64,000 nucleotides of DNA from positions 2,501-66,500 of the forward strand of contig CAUYUJ010012559.1 of NCBI GenBank assembly GCA_963575745.1, read 5' to 3'. Both the position numbers and the translations under genes were made by a program. Position 1 is the first letter of the stretch. Each line of letters begins with the position of its first letter. Below are positions 44,377-54,962 of this stretch, piece by piece. This DNA comes from Prorocentrum cordatum (lineage: Eukaryota; Sar; Dinophyceae; Prorocentrales; Prorocentraceae). Below the pieces are notes generated by a model. The model saw only the letters and a list, made by a program, of their open reading frames with translations. It had not been told where the DNA came from and made no database searches.

Positions 44377-45020
44377 GTCGACAGTTCACGTTGATGCCGA
44401 CTTTTCTTCTTCGGCCATCCTCTTACGTTGATCACCGCGGTGATTGCTAAACGGATACAGGGATTCACAAGTGACTGGCAAGGTGGATCATATCAGGCCT
44501 AACCTAGCTTATACATGATTTACTCATAGCACCCCGCAATTGCGGATAAGAGTGAGGGGGCGGGCGCGGGCGACGCGGGCGTCGTCAAGCCGGCGGACCT
44601 CGTGGCCCCCACCTTCCCTGTCGATGGCGCTCTCCTCCTCCTCCTCCTCCTCCTCCTCCTCCTCCTCCTCCGCCTCCTACTCCTCCTCCTCTTCCTCGTC
44701 CTCGTCCTCGTCCTCATCGTCATCGTCGTCCTCCTCCTCCACCTCTCCTCCTCCTCCTCCTCCGCTTCTTCCTCGTCCTCCCTCTCCCCCCCTCGTCCTT
44801 CCATCATCGTCCTCCCATTGTCGTCATGTTCCTCCTCGTCGTCCTCCTCCTCTTCCCCCCCTCCCGATCCTCCACCCTCCTCCTTTTCGTCGTCGTCGTC
44901 GACGTGATCGTCGTCGTCCCCTCCTCCTCCTCCTCCTCCTCCTGCTGCTCCTCCTCCTGCTGCTCCTCCTCCTCCTCCTCCTCCTCCTCCTCCTCCCCCT
45001 CCTCGTCCTCCTGCAAAAGC

Positions 45021-45385
45021 AGCCCGCCGCAGGCGCCGAAAAAATTGGTTTGTACACTGAACGTGGTTTGGGTCGCGGGTGGGCCGCGGGTTCTCCACCG
45101 GGAACGAATGCAAAAGATGCTCGCCGCAGGCGCCGAAAAAATTGGTTTGTACCCTGAACGTGGTCGCGGGTGGGCCGCGGTCTCTCCACCTAGAACGATT
45201 CAAAAGATGCCCGCCGCAGGCGCCGAAAAATGTGGTTTGTACCCTGAACGTGGTTTGGGTCGCGGGTTGGTCGCGAGTTGATCGCGGGGTGGGTCGCGGG
45301 CTCTCCACCTGGAAGGAATGCAAAAAAAGCCCGCCGCAGGCGCCGAAAATGTTGGTTTGTACCTTGAACGTGGTTTGGGTCGAAG
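45021..45385 (+). repeat. Four tandem units of 90-120 bp
   Basis: GCCGCAGGCGCCGAAAA followed by TTGGTTTGTACCCTGAACGT, starting near 45024, 45122, 45214 and 45331. Length varies with the number of GGGTCGCG subunits at each unit's end. Confidence 0.9.
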
Positions 45386-45735
45386 GTGGGTCGCGGGTGG
45401 GTCGCGGGGTGAGTCGCGGGTGGGTCGCGGGTGGGTCGCGGGTGGGTCGCGGGCGGGTCGCGGGTGGGTCGCGGGGTGGGCCGCGGGCGGGTCGCGGGGT
45501 GGGTCGCGGGTGGGTCGCGGGTGGGTCGCGGGGTGGGCCGCGGGGTGGGTCGCGGGGTGGGTCGCGGGTGGGTCGCGGGTGGGTCGCAGGGTGGGTCGCA
45601 GGGTGGGTCGCGGGGTGGGTCGCGGGGTGGGTCGCGGGGTGGGTCGCGGGTGGGTCGCGGGTGGGTCGCGGGTGGGTCGCGGGGTGGGTCGCGGGGGGTC
45701 GCGGGTGGGTCGCGGGGCGGGTTGCGGGTGGGACG
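45386..45735 (+). repeat. GGGTGGGTCGC minisatellite
   Basis: About 30 units of 11-12 bp, evidently expanded from the tail of the preceding tandem unit. G-run spacing suggests G-quadruplex potential. Confidence 0.95.
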
Positions 45736-45757
45736 ACGACAACAAACAACAACAACC

Positions 45758-45845
45758 CCACCACCACCACCACCACCACCACCACCACCACCACCACCAC
45801 CACCACCACCACCACCACCACAACAACAACAACAACAAACAACAA
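45758..45845. repeat. (CCA)n/(CAA)n microsatellite
   Basis: CCACCA run of about 60 bp between CAACAA runs. Confidence 0.95.
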
Positions 45846-46197
45846 CACGAATCCGCACCGCGGAATCTCACTTCAGCCACGCACCCAGGGACAATGAATG
45901 ACCGTTCGGCCCCCTCACTCTGACACATGCTCTAAGTGGCTTGGGTGGGTTTCAACAACTCCGCTAAGTGGGCGGAGCCCACTTCGCCAGGATCCTTACA
46001 CCCGCTAGGCAACTTAGCGCACTTGTAACCCACTTATCAACTGGGTATGACAATATATAAACCACACTGGTATCACATTGTAAGCCCGTATCCACTTAGC
46101 AGCCATCGCGGTGATTCAAATTATCGACTCATCCCCCTCCTTGACTTCTTCATTCCACCCCCTCACCCCTTAGCGGGCTCTGGAAGCGGCAAGGCCG

Positions 46198-46365
46198 TTT
46201 CTCACCGTTTTCGAAAACCAAATCTCTTGAAAATGGGAATGCCAACACAACGGCTCCGGGAGGGGAACCAGAACCAAAACCGGAACCGGAAACACAACGG
46301 CGACGGAACGGGCAATCAAAACGGCAACGAAACCGGCAACAAGAGCGGCAAAACGGAGCCGTGTT
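46198..46365. repeat. AACCGGAAC/ACGGCAACG degenerate repeat, block 1
   Basis: Purine-rich array similar to 53965-54115. Both blocks lie within about 300 bp of a family B foldback element. Confidence 0.6.
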
Positions 46366-46578
46366 TCGCCACGCGAGGGGGGCTGGGTAGGCCCCACCCC
46401 ATGCACACCGGTCGCGCCTGCACCTCGGCGGCCGCCGCGGAGGCCTCCTCCACGCACCCCGCCTGGCACGCTGCCCTGGGGGGGGGGCTTGCGCACGGCT
46501 GGCCGTCGTCCGCCCTCCTCGCCCGTGTGCTGCGCGGGCGTTGGCCAGCGTGGGCCAAACAGTGCACTGCTGCATCGT

Positions 46579-46873
46579 GGACTCGAACCACCGCGGTGGT
46601 TGCTAAGCGGATACGGGCTTACATGCGGATGCCAAGCGGAACATCACGGCCAAATCCAGCTGATAATTTGGTTACAAGTGCCCCACGTGGCCTAGCGGGG
46701 GTATAAGTATCCGGGCGAAGTGGGCTCCGCCCACTCAGCGGAGCTGTCGATACCCACCCGAGCCAGTTAGATCACTTGCCAATCACTCATAAGCTAGGTT
46801 ATGCCGGATATGATCCACATTGGCATCCACCTGTAACCCCCTAAACCCGTTTCGCTGATCACTGCGGTACTCC
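46579..46873. mobile_element. Foldback element family B, copy 3
   Basis: CGAACCACCGCGGTGGTTGC at the left, TCGCTGATCACTGCGGTACT at the right, and a central GAAGTGGGCTCCGCCCACT palindrome. No ORF. Confidence 0.82.
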
Positions 46874-46885
46874 AAAGAGCAGCTC

Positions 46886-47013
46886 GCCATCGCTCGGACG
46901 TCCGTCCCCCGTGCATGTTTCGATGCCGTGCGTGTTTTGCTGCTCTGCCAAGAGGATCCAGGATGCCCATCGATGGTCACCAACGAGAAACGCGCACGGG
47001 CCCGAGCGCTGGC
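46886..47013. mobile_element. 128-bp foldback element family C, copy 1
   Basis: GCCATCGCTCGGACGTCCGT at the left and CGGGCCCGAGCGCTGGC at the right are imperfect inverted arms. Similar in length and content to 60799-60927. Confidence 0.65.
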
Positions 47014-47575
47014 AGAGGTGAAAGTCATGCGGTGTAGTCTACGTTGCGAAAGCTGTGTCGTGTAAGCCATGTGGTGTGAGCTCGAGGGCGCCCCTGGGAC
47101 GCCCCCACGGGCGGCAACGCGCGGCAGCGGGGCGGCAGCACGCCGGCACGTGGCGAATCCTGGGGACACCCGTGCCATTGCCTTAGGCACGCCAGTGAGA
47201 TACCCGTCAGTGCACGCACGGTTTGCGGACTACTGCCGAGAACGCGATCAATAAAACTATCCCTTAAGAAATCGGGGCCAACTTCCCGGACGTTTCTTGG
47301 AACAAAAAAACCTGGGCCCATTTCTGCCAGTAGCGCTGGAGGGCGAACGTGCTCAAGCAACTGGGCCAGCTTTCCGGCAAGTTGGCTAATGAGGAGGAGG
47401 TTTCTTAATCAGATGCTCGACTGAACATTATGCCCTGCTTGGACCTCCGAAGGCCCCCACCGAGGCCTCTATGGAGGCCGGCGCGGCGGCGCGGAGAGTG
47501 GCGCGGGAGGAGGACGGCTGGCCTCGGGGCCGGCACTGCACGTACGCCCGCGGCTGGCGGCTCCAGAGGCCGTCC
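47014..47575. other. No gene recognised
   Basis: Average composition; short frames only. Confidence 0.5.
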
Positions 47576-48184
47576 TCGAGGCCGCCATCGCCGTTGCCGT
47601 TGCCGTCGCCACTGCCACCACCACCGCCACCGCCGCCACCGCCACAGCGTCACCCGCCACCGCCGCCGCGCCGCCACTGCCACCGCGTCCGCCACCGCCG
47701 ACATCGCCGTCGCCGTCGCCGCTGCCACCGCCGCCACCGCCGCCGCGCCGCCATCGCCGCCGCCACCGCCACCGCCGCCGTCGCCGTCGCCATCGCTACA
47801 GCCGCCGCCGTCCAAGATCTCTGGCGACGGGGGTTGTTCGAGCCGGGTGGTTTTGTTCTTCGCTTTATCGGCCTCATGGGGCAAGCTGCTGGGGCGTGGG
47901 AGGGGGGATGCCAAAGGACGCAAGAACTGCCCTTGGGGAGCAGGTCGGGACCTCTGGGGCCCTGCATGGGAAAGATCACAGTGTCGGATGTCGGGGGTCG
48001 CCTCCGCCGCCGTCGCTGTCGCCGCCCCCGCCGCCGCCGCCGCGGTTCGAGGATCGAGGGTCAACGTGCTCGGGGATCCAGGTTTGCGGACATTCTCGCG
48101 GCACTTGGGGCTGTATCCCCTCCAAGGACCTCTGGGGAACTCCGTGAGCCGTCGTCGTCGTCGTCGCCGCCGCCGCCGCCGTCG

Positions 48185-48215
<31 letters not shown>
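47576..48215. repeat. GCCACC/GCCGTC microsatellite region
   Basis: GCCACCGCC and GCCGTCGCC arrays at 47580-47820, 48000-48045 and 48145-48215, separated by ordinary sequence. Open frames are repeat shadows. Confidence 0.88.
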
Positions 48216-48216
<1 letters not shown>

Positions 48217-49317
48217 TTTTCAGGAGCAGGAGCAGGAGGAGGAGGAGGTGGAGGCGGACCTGCACATGTCTAGGCGGGTGGACGTGAGGCGTGATATGGC
48301 GCTGCGCCCCGATCGATGACAAAACAAGCGGAAGTCCCCTCCCAACGACCGAACTGGGGACACCTCGATCACAGCACGGGATCTACGAAGAGGAGGAGGT
48401 TGGAGGTTGGAGCGTCTGGGGGACCGCGTGTCACCGACATGACAAGCCCAGAGACGAGGAGGCGGCCTCCTGCGACGAGGGCCGCCGAGGGGCAGCTCGA
48501 CCGCCTGTAAGGCCGCACGGGCGAGAGAAGAAGAATCATCGTCATCGTATGGTACGGCTCGAGACCTGCTCTCCTGATGGGCCAGCCTGTAAAGGTGGAA
48601 GTGGAACGCCGTACATTAAAAAGGCCTCGGGATGGGGGTGGATAAAGCCCAGAGCCAGGATGGGGGTCCAAAAGCGGGAGCGTCGGAAAATCATATCCTA
48701 GTTTGCGACGGGCGAGCATATACATCGGCGAACACCCGCAAAAAGAATGCTTCTGCGGGTCGCGCTCCCCAGGACATCCCAGACGCACTCCTATGATGAG
48801 GAGGAGAAGGGGACGAGTCGAGGAGGACCATCACACAACTTCGGAGGGGTTCGACTTCGCTCAAGGCGACTCGAGCGCTTGCCTGGGGGAGCAGACCCCC
48901 GTGGCCGCAGCGACAAAGGCCCGACGGGCCTGGAAAAGGGCGGGCCACCAGAAGGAAGGTGCAGATCTGAAAGGTGCGGCCCGCTCGTCTGGACGGGGAG
49001 AAGTGGGAGAAGGATTCAAGGGTATCGCCGCCGACTTTCCTTCTTCCCTACCTCCTTGCCTCTATTCCTCCTCTCATGCTTTCCGCGCCTTCTCCGTGGA
49101 GCCGGGGCGAGGAGTAAAGGATGCGATAGGGACGAAGAACTGGTCAGGGCACTGCCAAGGGTAATAGCAAAATAACTTATACAATGTGAAGCGGGGAAGG
49201 ACCTGGATACACACGAGTAAGCGAAGGGGATACGGATAAAGATGGGGATGAGGACAGAAATATGCTAGTGTGTTCGACAGTCGACACTTCTACCCATCAG
49301 CACTGGTTCCTGCGAAC
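48216..49317. other. No gene recognised
   Basis: Several overlapping frames (for example plus 48291-48701) without known domains. Confidence 0.45.
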
Positions 49318-49628
49318 CGTACTCCTCCTCCTCCTCCTCCTCCTCCTCCTCCTCCTCCTGCACCTCGCCCCCCTCCCCCAATCATGAACCCACACTCCTG
49401 CCCCTCTTTCTGCCTAGAATCCTCCCCTCTCCGTCTCCACCTCCTCCGGCCCCCCGGTCCCCCTCGTCCTCCCAAGCCCTCCTGCTCCGCCTTCTCCTCC
49501 ATGTCCTTCCCCTCGTGCTCCTTCCTCTCCTCCTCCTCTTCTTCCACCTCCTCCTCCTCCTCCTCCTCCCTCCTTCTCCTCCTCTTCCTCCTCCTCCTCC
49601 TCCTCCCTCCTCCTCCTCCTCCCTTCTC
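49318..49628. repeat. (CTC)n pyrimidine tracts
   Basis: CTCCTC at 49320-49360 and 49440-49628. Confidence 0.92.
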
Positions 49629-49795
49629 CGGAGCAAGCGAGCGCCGCAACCGACAAACGTGCAGGCACGAGCGACCAGTGGTCGGAGCGTTCACGAGAGC
49701 GCCAGGCGAGCGGCGCCACTCCTTCGAACCCCGCGCGCGCAACTCCGTGCTGTTCCTGAGGCTGGGATCTGCACGGTGAGGGCTCTGGATCCAGA

Positions 49796-49972
49796 CCCCC
49801 TTGGGTCATGAAAAAATCACGACGGAAGGTTTTTCTATATTTTCGGCCTCTGGGGGCCCTCACCGGGCCTCGGGACCGTCAAAAGACAACTCAGGAGGAA
49901 AAACCAGTCTCGGCGAATAGGTCCGGACCTCTGGGGGTCGCGTCATGAAAAAATCATGACGTCGGGGGTCCG
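49796..49972. mobile_element. TCATGA-type inverted-repeat element (family D), copy 2
   Basis: Best-preserved copy. GTCATGAAAAAATCACGACG near the left end and GTCATGAAAAAATCATGACG near the right end, each a TCATGA palindrome around A-rich bases, with flanking GACCCCC and GGGGGTC. The centre has GGCCTCTGGGGGCCCTCACC and CTCGGGACCGTCAAAA. Confidence 0.78.
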
Positions 49973-50709
49973 GGGATGAGGAACCGTTGGATGAGCCCGG
50001 CGTCTGGAAGCCAGCGGAACTCCCATCATGAATCGGCCATGGATGTCGCCGCCGCCCAGCTCGTCTTCCGCGGCGGGGCTGCGCCCCCGCGCGCGTCGAG
50101 GGGTGCTCCGGCGCCTTCTTGGCGCGATGGCGACGTCAGTGGGCCGGGCCTCCGATTTCCGACGACTGTTTTTCCGGACGGGTTACGACTGCCACTTCCG
50201 CCCGTGTGGGGCGGGACGCTCGGGACAAAAAACGATATCACCGCGGCCCTCCTCAGATGAAGAGCCCTCCAATGCCTGAAAGCCTCCTGAGGTCCTGAGG
50301 CACATTCCTTACCCAACGCCCCCGCCGCATGCGTGCCCATCTCCCGGGGGCGCCCATGCCCGTGGAGATCCGCCGTCGTTGTTCCGTTATGCTTATGTTG
50401 ATGCCGCTTTGGGAGATCAGGGCCGAAAGTGTATGGTCATACAGTGTTTCGTTCCTCGCCTGGGGAGCCCAAGGAGGCATTGAACGCACGTGGAAGTCTC
50501 TGGAGCCCCCTCTCTGGGGGCCCGAGAACGTCCGTGTCCGCTGCCCCCAAGGAGTCCAGGGGCACCGGTCCCCCAGGCGGCGGTGGGTGCACAAAAGCTC
50601 TGGGTCGGGCCCCCAGGCTGCGGTGGGTGCGCAGAAGCTCTGGCATCGGACTGCTGAATTGGGCAGGCGGGGGGGGGGTCTCGAAGGCTTCCGCGAAAGC
50701 TTCATAGGG

Positions 50710-50873
50710 TTCGGTCGGGCGTGTCCCCCTACAGGGGGATTTTGGACGACGACAAAGAAAAAGTTTCACAACATACGCACAAAATAAACAGCATGTAAAA
50801 ACAAAATCGTCCCCAGACAGATGTTTTGACGATTTTTTGAAAATTCTTCCCGTAGGGGGACAAGCCCGACTTA
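50710..50873. mobile_element. MITE-like element family A, copy 6
   Basis: 164 bp, TTCGGTCGGGCGTGTCCCCC to AAGCCCGACTTA, with the longest matching arms (GTCCCCCTACAGGGGGAT against TTCCCGTAGGGGGAC). Flanks TTCATAGGG and ATCCTAGAG match at 6 of 9. Confidence 0.9.
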
Positions 50874-51054
50874 ATCCTAGAGACCGGGGAGGGTCCAAGA
50901 AGCACCCCAGCGCCTGGGAAGGCCACCCCGCTTCGCGCCAGCGCCTCCTGCGCGCCACCAGCATGGACTCGGACTCTGGTTGCGCGGACCTCCCGCACAC
51001 AACACCGCCGAGCTCCGAGAGGAGCTCGTGCCGTCGTTCTCGACTGATGCAAGA

Positions 51055-51214
51055 AGTGGTGATGGTGCTGGTAACGCTGATGACGCTGACGATGATGCTG
51101 ATGATGCTGCTGCTGATGATGATGATGCTGATGATGATGCTGCTGCTGATGATGATGATGATGATAATGATGCTGATGATGCTGATGCTGATGCTGGTGA
51201 TGAGGATGAGGATG

Positions 51215-51297
<83 letters not shown>
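51055..51297. repeat. (GAT)n microsatellite
   Basis: GATGAT/GATGCT repeat, perfect from about 51215 to 51295. Confidence 0.97.
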
Positions 51298-51375
51298 ATA
51301 TTGTTGTTATGCAGAGCGGCCAGACAACGGCCAATCGCTCGCAGACTAAAAACTCAGAGCTCGCCTGAAGAACGT

Positions 51376-51567
51376 GTGATGGGCTAATTTTCACCATCAC
51401 CACCATAAGTTGGAGGGGGAGGGGGTCCTCCTCCTCCTCCTCCTCCTCCTCCTCCTCCTCCTTCTCATTCTCCTCCTCCTCCTCCTCCTCCTCCTTCTCA
51501 TTCTCCTTCTCCTCCTTCCCCCCCTCCAACTTATGGTGGCGGTGGTCGAAACCAGGCCCATCAGCGT
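51376..51567. repeat. Inverted-repeat element family E with a (CTC)n core, copy 2
   Basis: CACCACCATAAGTTGGAGGG on the left is inverted against CCCTCCAACTTATGGTGG on the right; outer arms TGATGGGC and GCCCATCA. The core is CTCCTC with TTCTCATT interruptions. Confidence 0.88.
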
Positions 51568-51792
51568 GGGCCGAAAGGGCGCCTCCTCCGCAGCCCGCCG
51601 GCCAGGAGAGCTCGCGGCACGGAGGTGCGGTAACGACCTGCGCACCTCGAGCAGCCGGGAGCCCGGCGCCCCCCGCGGGAGCGGGCCATGGCCGAGAGTG
51701 CGCCGGCCGCGTGCCCACAGGTCTGGGAGAGGCAAGAGTACCACGACCACCAGCCAGGGGCCAGAGCCCCTCGCGTTGTGAAGAACCTGCGC

Positions 51793-51905
51793 TATTTTCG
51801 GCCTCGGGACCGTCAAAAAACGACTCGGGATGAAAAACCGGTCCCGGGGAATGGACCCAGACCTCTGGGGGTCGCGTCATGAAAAAATCATGACGTCGGG
51901 GGTCT
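51793..51905. repeat. TCATGA-type element (family D), copy 3, left-truncated
   Basis: Starts inside the family at CTATTTTCGGCCTCGGGAC and keeps the right end with CGTCATGAAAAAATCATGAC. Confidence 0.75.
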
Positions 51906-52077
51906 GTGGGGGTGGCCGCTCTCGGTCTGGAGGCACCTCCTTCTGGGAACTCTCTGGAGGCAAGCCCGTAGCGAGGTGCAACCAGCTGGAGAAGGTGGGG
52001 CAGCCCCCCCCCTAGCTGGTGGCAGTGTTACTCTTGTCTCTGGTGAATAGAGGCGGTGCCCCGCTGCCGCGGGACTC

Positions 52078-52500
52078 TTACTTGTTGATGTAGTCCTTGC
52101 CCTTGTAGTTGTAGTTTTCGGTCTGGTTGGTCTCCACCTCCATCCCCACGAACTTGCCGGTGACCACTGGCTTGGCGTCCGGGTTGGTGGTGGTGCCGTA
52201 TGGCGTGTTGTACTTGAGCGCGGCGTTCTTCAGCACGGCGCCGTAGAAGACGATGCCGAAGGCGCACATGGCCCAGTACAGCGGGCTGATGCCGTAGAAG
52301 ACGTCGAAGTACTCCTTGCCGTTATACGTGAACGCGTTGGCTGCCTGCGGCGTGGCGGCGGCGAGGATGCCGGCAGCCGCCAGCGCATCGCCGCGCAGGG
52401 CGGGGCTCTGCGGCGCGGACACGAAGGCGCGGGCTCCACTGTAGACGGCGCAGGCCAGGGCCGCGAGCACGCAGGCGGTGGCGAGGGCGGAGCGGGCCAT
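52078..52500 (-). CDS. Predicted plastid-targeted thylakoid single-pass membrane protein
   Basis: 140 codons, ATG 52500 to TAA 52078, no intron. Residues 5-20 form a hydrophobic signal peptide (ATACVLAALACAV), followed by RAFVSAP near 24-30, like the Phe-containing junction of dinoflagellate plastid transit peptides. A second hydrophobic stretch (39-50) ends QAANA|F at 56/57, an AxA-type thylakoid processing site. The mature part of about 84 residues starts FTYNGKEYFDVFYG, has one membrane helix (about 73-90, PLYWAMCAFGIVFYGAVL) and a polar tail ending KGKDYINK. Codon use is strongly GC-ending, as in highly expressed genes and unlike its surroundings. It may be a small photosystem or cytochrome-complex subunit, but I do not recognise the family. 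The ATG was preferred because a signal peptide follows it directly; upstream codons are unremarkable. Confidence 0.82.
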   Translation of the reverse strand: MARSALATACVLAALACAVYSGARAFVSAPQSPALRGDALAAAGILAAATPQAANAFTYNGKEYFDVFYGISPLYWAMCAFGIVFYGAVLKNAALKYNTPYGTTTNPDAKPVVTGKFVGMEVETNQTENYNYKGKDYINK

Positions 52501-52674
52501 CGCTGACCCGCGGGGCGCTTTCCGGCGCAGGCTGGGCAAGCAAGCGCGTGGCCAATGGGCTGTCGAGACGGCTGCGGGAGCTCCAGGGCAGGATCTTGGG
52601 GCGCGGACCAAACAGCCCAGCCTCTCCAAGGCGCCCCCCTGCGCGGTTTCCCCCGGGGCCGTAGGCGACCCGAG
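52501..52674 (-). promoter_or_regulatory. Upstream region of the plastid-protein gene
   Basis: GC-rich, ending GGGTCAG three bases before the ATG, which could serve as a trans-splice acceptor AG. Earlier AGs (CCCAGCC) are alternatives. No spliced-leader relict is seen here. Confidence 0.35.
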
Positions 52675-52842
52675 AAGGAGGAGGAGGAGGAGGACGAGGA
52701 GGAGGAGGAGGAGGAGGACGAGGAGGAGGAGGAGGAGGAGGAGGAGATGGAGGAGGAGGAGGAGGAGGAGGAGGAGAAGGAGGAGGAGGAGGAGGAGGAG
52801 ATGGAGGAGGAGGAGGAGGAGGAGGAGGAGGAGGAGGACGGG
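52675..52842. repeat. (GGA)n polypurine tract upstream of the gene
   Basis: GAGGAG run; pyrimidine on the gene's coding strand, about 175 bp before the ATG. Confidence 0.96.
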
Positions 52843-53368
52843 TCACCTAAGCCCTTCGGAGAAACCCTCCACCTCCGAGGCCTGGTGCTCCAGGTGAAGA
52901 CATCTGGGTCGACCCAGGCTCTGGGTGGTTCTGAAGCCAGTTATCGGCCGATCTCCTCTGGGTGCCTCGAGAATTTGGGCCCAAGCAAGAGCCCGAGGTC
53001 CTCTTCTGGCAGCGATGGCGGCCTCGCGCCGGGGCAGAACAGGCAGACAGGTGTGTGTGGGGAGAGGAAATGGGAGGGAGAAGCCAAGGGCCCTGCGACT
53101 CTTGAAGCAGAAAGACGCTTCAAAAAACTATAGACTCGGCCCAGGTGATCCGAACACGTGTTCATCGAGCCACGTGCACGTGCAACCTCCGAACCTCGAT
53201 CTTGGTAAGACGGAGCCAGGACGAGAGCAACACCGGGTAAGGATCAATCTCGAGAATCTCAGAGATCTGGCGGCTCTGCAAGTTGCCTCGGGCGTCGCGG
53301 CCTCCTCAGAGCGCTCAAGCACGCTCTGCGAGCGTTCCGAAACGCTCCGGAACGGATTTCTCCTCGTC
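52843..53368. other. No gene recognised
   Basis: Average composition, short frames only. Confidence 0.5.
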
Positions 53369-53665
53369 CTACTTGGATCACCGCGGTTGGTGCAAAGTGG
53401 ATAGGTGGTTGTATGAGGATGCTAAGGTGGACTACATCTGGCCTAGCCTAGCTTGTAAGTGGGTTACACGTACCCTAAGTGACATGGGTGGGTTCGCCAA
53501 TTCGGCCGAGTGGGCTCCGCCCACTGCGCCTAGATCCTTACCACCCCTGAGCAACTGAGGGCACCTCGAACCCACTTATCAGCTAGTCCAGGCCTGTTAT
53601 AACCCGCATGAGCGCCTACTTACAGCTCCCTATCCACTTCAGAACCCCCGCGGTGACTCAAGTAG
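53369..53665. mobile_element. Foldback element family B, copy 4 (complete, 297 bp)
   Basis: CTACTTGGATCACCGCGG and CCGCGGTGACTCAAGTAG form 18-bp inverted ends with one mismatch. The inverted similarity continues inward (GTGGATAGG/CCTATCCAC), with GAGTGGGCTCCGCCCACT at the centre. Non-coding. Confidence 0.88.
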
Positions 53666-53964
53666 CCACCCGCCCGTCCTGCCTAGGGAGGCGCCCATTC
53701 TCGGGGCGGACGAGCGGGGGGATCAGCCTAGGATAGGGGGCCTTTGGCGAATCGGCCGCAGTTTCGGCGCCAGCCCTCCTGGCGATAGGGAGCGGCATCA
53801 TATGGGAAAAGGCTCCCGGAGGCCAGGGTGCGACACCAGTGGTCGAGTAGGGAGGGGATCGACTGCAGAACTGACTTATCCCGAACCTGCAATTATCTCC
53901 GAAATTACAGGCAAACGCGCAGAACGTATCTAGCTGAGTGGTTTCCGACAAAGCGTCTTTTCAA

Positions 53965-54115
53965 AATGGAAACTGCGAAAACCGGCGACGGGAAACGACA
54001 ACAGAAAACGGCTCTGGGAGTGGAGCCGGAGCCGGAATCGGAAAGAAAACGGCGAAGGAACGGACAAACTAACGGCGTCGGAAGCGGAAACAAACACGGC
54101 AAAACGGAACAGGTA
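53965..54115. repeat. AACGGC/CGGAAAC degenerate repeat, block 2
   Basis: Purine-rich GGAAACGACAACAGAAAACGG-like array (written in part) similar to 46198-46365. Confidence 0.6.
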
Positions 54116-54962
54116 AAACAACAGTAAGATCAATATCATGACCTCTACGAACTGTCGACGAAAGCCACAATTAACACATGAATCCTGTAGTCCACCCCCT
54201 ACTCGAAGTGGCGCGCAGTAGTCTTCGCCGACCCCCTTCGCCCCAACCCGCCCTCCCCCTTCAGGCCGCCACAAGAGGAGGACCTCCAAGACCCCACCCC
54301 CCGGGAACCACCCACGGCGCCCAAAGATGTCCTATGGGCACCTCCTGCCTCGGTCCTCGCTCCTCTCCCTCCTCGATTCGCGGTCCTCGGGCGGGAGGAG
54401 GTGGTGCCCCCCCCTGTCGGCGCAGCATGCCGCCCCATTTGGGAGGCCCTGGGGCCCTAACTGGGGTCTCGAGAGGACTGCTCGGGAGGCCGTGGAGGCC
54501 TCCCGGGCAGTCGTGGGGGCACCTTGGGCCGCGGACGTCTCGGGCAGCACCCGCCCCCGGAGATCCGCCGTCGACGGAGTTGCAGCCCTCGCGGGAACCA
54601 CCGCCGTTTTGGACCCCCCTCCTTCTGCAGCTCCCTCGGGCGTGGCTTCACGGGGGGCCATACTTGGCGGGGTGAGAAGCGGTCCCCTGGCGTGCCCCTT
54701 TCGGGCCCCTCCCGAGTCCCAGGGGGCTCGATCAGGTACCGCTTGGGTACCTTTTCGGACCGCCCTCGCCGCTCCGCCTTCTCGGACCGCCCTCGCCACG
54801 CTCACCTCCCGTTCGACCCAGAAGGATCCGGGAGGGCACCGCGGGCCCGCAGCGCCATCTGCGCCCGGATGTCACGGACCCTTCGCTCCGCCGCGCGCAG
54901 CCGCACCTCGGACAGCGCGCATGGTCTTCCCGGCGCGCGGCCCCATCGGGAACCCCGAGCCC
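54116..54962. other. No gene recognised
   Basis: GC-rich with long overlapping frames on both strands, typical of GC-rich non-coding DNA. No domains were seen. Confidence 0.45.

Larger units (their letters stand above)
44548..45921. mobile_element. Nested insertion with inverted ends and repeat core
   Basis: Bounded by AGAGTGAGGGGGC on the left and GCCCCCTCACTCT on the right. Between them lie (CTC)n at 44635-45010, four ~100-bp tandem units, a GGGTGGGTCGC array and (CCA)n. There is no transposase. Confidence 0.65.
44426..46118. mobile_element. Foldback element family B, copy 2, split by a nested insertion
   Basis: Left end GTTGATCACCGCGGTGATTG and right end AGCCATCGCGGTGATT are inverted. 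Removing 44548-45921 leaves about 320 bp colinear with the 297-bp copy at 53369. Confidence 0.82.

Noticed and set aside
47405-48322. Overlapping ORFs of about 280-305 codons on both strands
   Set aside because: Generated by GCCACC/GCCGTC microsatellites, with low-complexity Pro/Arg/Ala/His products.
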